The translations under genes and the position numbers were made by a program. The notes beneath the pieces were generated by a model. That model ran no database searches and was not told the origin of the DNA. It was given only the letters and a program-made list of their open reading frames with translations. From SOIA01 sp050116035 (lineage in GTDB: Bacteria; Acidobacteriota; Aminicenantia; Aminicenantales; Aminicenantaceae), in contig JASFPJ010000247.1 in NCBI GenBank assembly GCA_050116035.1, positions 1 to 5,409 of the forward strand: DNA of 5,409 bases. The letters are read 5' to 3'. This document shows, piece after piece, positions 4,863-5,409 of the stretch (its first letter is position 1; every line of letters starts with the position of its first letter).

Positions 4863-5409
4863 TAAAAACACACGCTTCCACCTTTTGTGTTTTAGTGACG
4901 CTGATACTCAGCTGTTTTTCTTCGGCTGCAGCGCAAGAGCAGAATCTGCTAAGTGCTGTATCCATCAGCCCAGGAATTGGCTATGAATACATCTCGCGAA
5001 CCATAAACTGGGACAATGATCAATACACATCGAAACTTAAATCCAACTATTTTACATTCGACACTGAAATCGAGCTCCAGGGGGGCCTGTTCGTTCGTGC
5101 GGTTCTCGGATTCACAACGGCCAACTATGAATCTCTGGCATTCAGACAGCTTCCTGTGTCTGTTGAATTGGGGGATGAAATCGGTTTTATCGGGGGGTAC
5201 CTACTTGGGGCCGACATCAAAAAAAGCATAATTCAATCCGAGGACCTGAGAATAGACTTCCTCGGCCAATTCTTTTACGGCATCGGGGGCAAGAAAGAAT
5301 GGGAGATCACAGTATTGCCTGTCGAAGGGAGCGTAGAAGGCCGTCCGAACTGGACGCAAGTCACTGTGGGGCCCGTTTTCACCTATACAGGATTTGATAC
5401 GCTCTTCCC
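4859..5409 (+). CDS. Exported protein, probable outer-membrane beta-barrel (3' end outside window)
   Basis: An open frame of 183 codons runs without a stop to the right edge, so the gene is partial. The ATG overlaps the bamD stop (ATGA) and has GGGAG at 4848-4852, six bases upstream. The N-terminus is a classic secretory signal: Lys3, a hydrophobic core at about 10-20, then SSAAAQ with likely cleavage after Ala25. Cys10 and Cys19 lie inside the leader and do not form a convincing lipobox. The mature part is rich in alternating polar/apolar and glycine/aromatic stretches, such as SISPGIGYEYIS (35-46), FTFDTEIELQGGLFVRAVLGF (65-85), IGFIGGYLLGADIKKS (108-123) and LRIDFLGQFFYGIGG (130-144), as in transmembrane beta-strands. 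I recognise no specific family. Its place directly after bamD suits an outer-membrane protein, but this is inference, and a periplasmic beta-rich protein is possible. Confidence 0.75.
   Translation, partial: MIKTHASTFCVLVTLILSCFSSAAAQEQNLLSAVSISPGIGYEYISRTINWDNDQYTSKLKSNYFTFDTEIELQGGLFVRAVLGFTTANYESLAFRQLPVSVELGDEIGFIGGYLLGADIKKSIIQSEDLRIDFLGQFFYGIGGKKEWEITVLPVEGSVEGRPNWTQVTVGPVFTYTGFDTLF

Overview
The window looks like chromosomal housekeeping DNA from a Gram-negative (two-membrane) bacterium. A BamD-type outer-membrane assembly lipoprotein is followed by a secreted protein that resembles a beta-barrel. A PASTA protein sitting directly before rpe, together with moderate G+C and lysine-rich proteins, reminds me of Acidobacteriota/Aminicenantes-like genomes. 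That placement is from memory and weak.

Layout. Positions 1-311 hold no gene I can support. This stretch is comparatively G+C-rich (35 of the first 60 bases) and crowded with short inverted repeats, as in a dispersed intergenic repeat or a structured RNA. Positions 312-1346 on the minus strand encode a PLP-dependent low-specificity L-threonine aldolase (ltaE), with its own promoter and a clear ribosome binding site. Positions 1347-1641 are a divergent intergenic region carrying promoters for both directions and a perfect 8-bp inverted repeat near the rightward promoter.

From 1642 to the right edge runs a tightly packed plus-strand operon of five genes: a membrane-anchored protein with three PASTA domains, ribulose-phosphate 3-epimerase (rpe), an extended-SDR nucleotide-sugar epimerase, a BamD-like TPR lipoprotein, and the first 183 codons of an exported, probably outer-membrane, protein cut by the window end. 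The junctions are a 1-nt overlap (TAATG), a 4-nt overlap (ATGA), a 13-nt gap and another 4-nt overlap (ATGA), so translational coupling is likely throughout.

The operon mixes one central-metabolism enzyme (pentose-phosphate epimerase) with envelope functions: a PASTA domain protein, nucleotide-sugar conversion, outer-membrane protein assembly and a candidate outer-membrane client. I see no CRISPR array, tRNA, rRNA, transposase or phage gene. The least explained parts are the two non-coding flanks of ltaE and the unidentified last gene.
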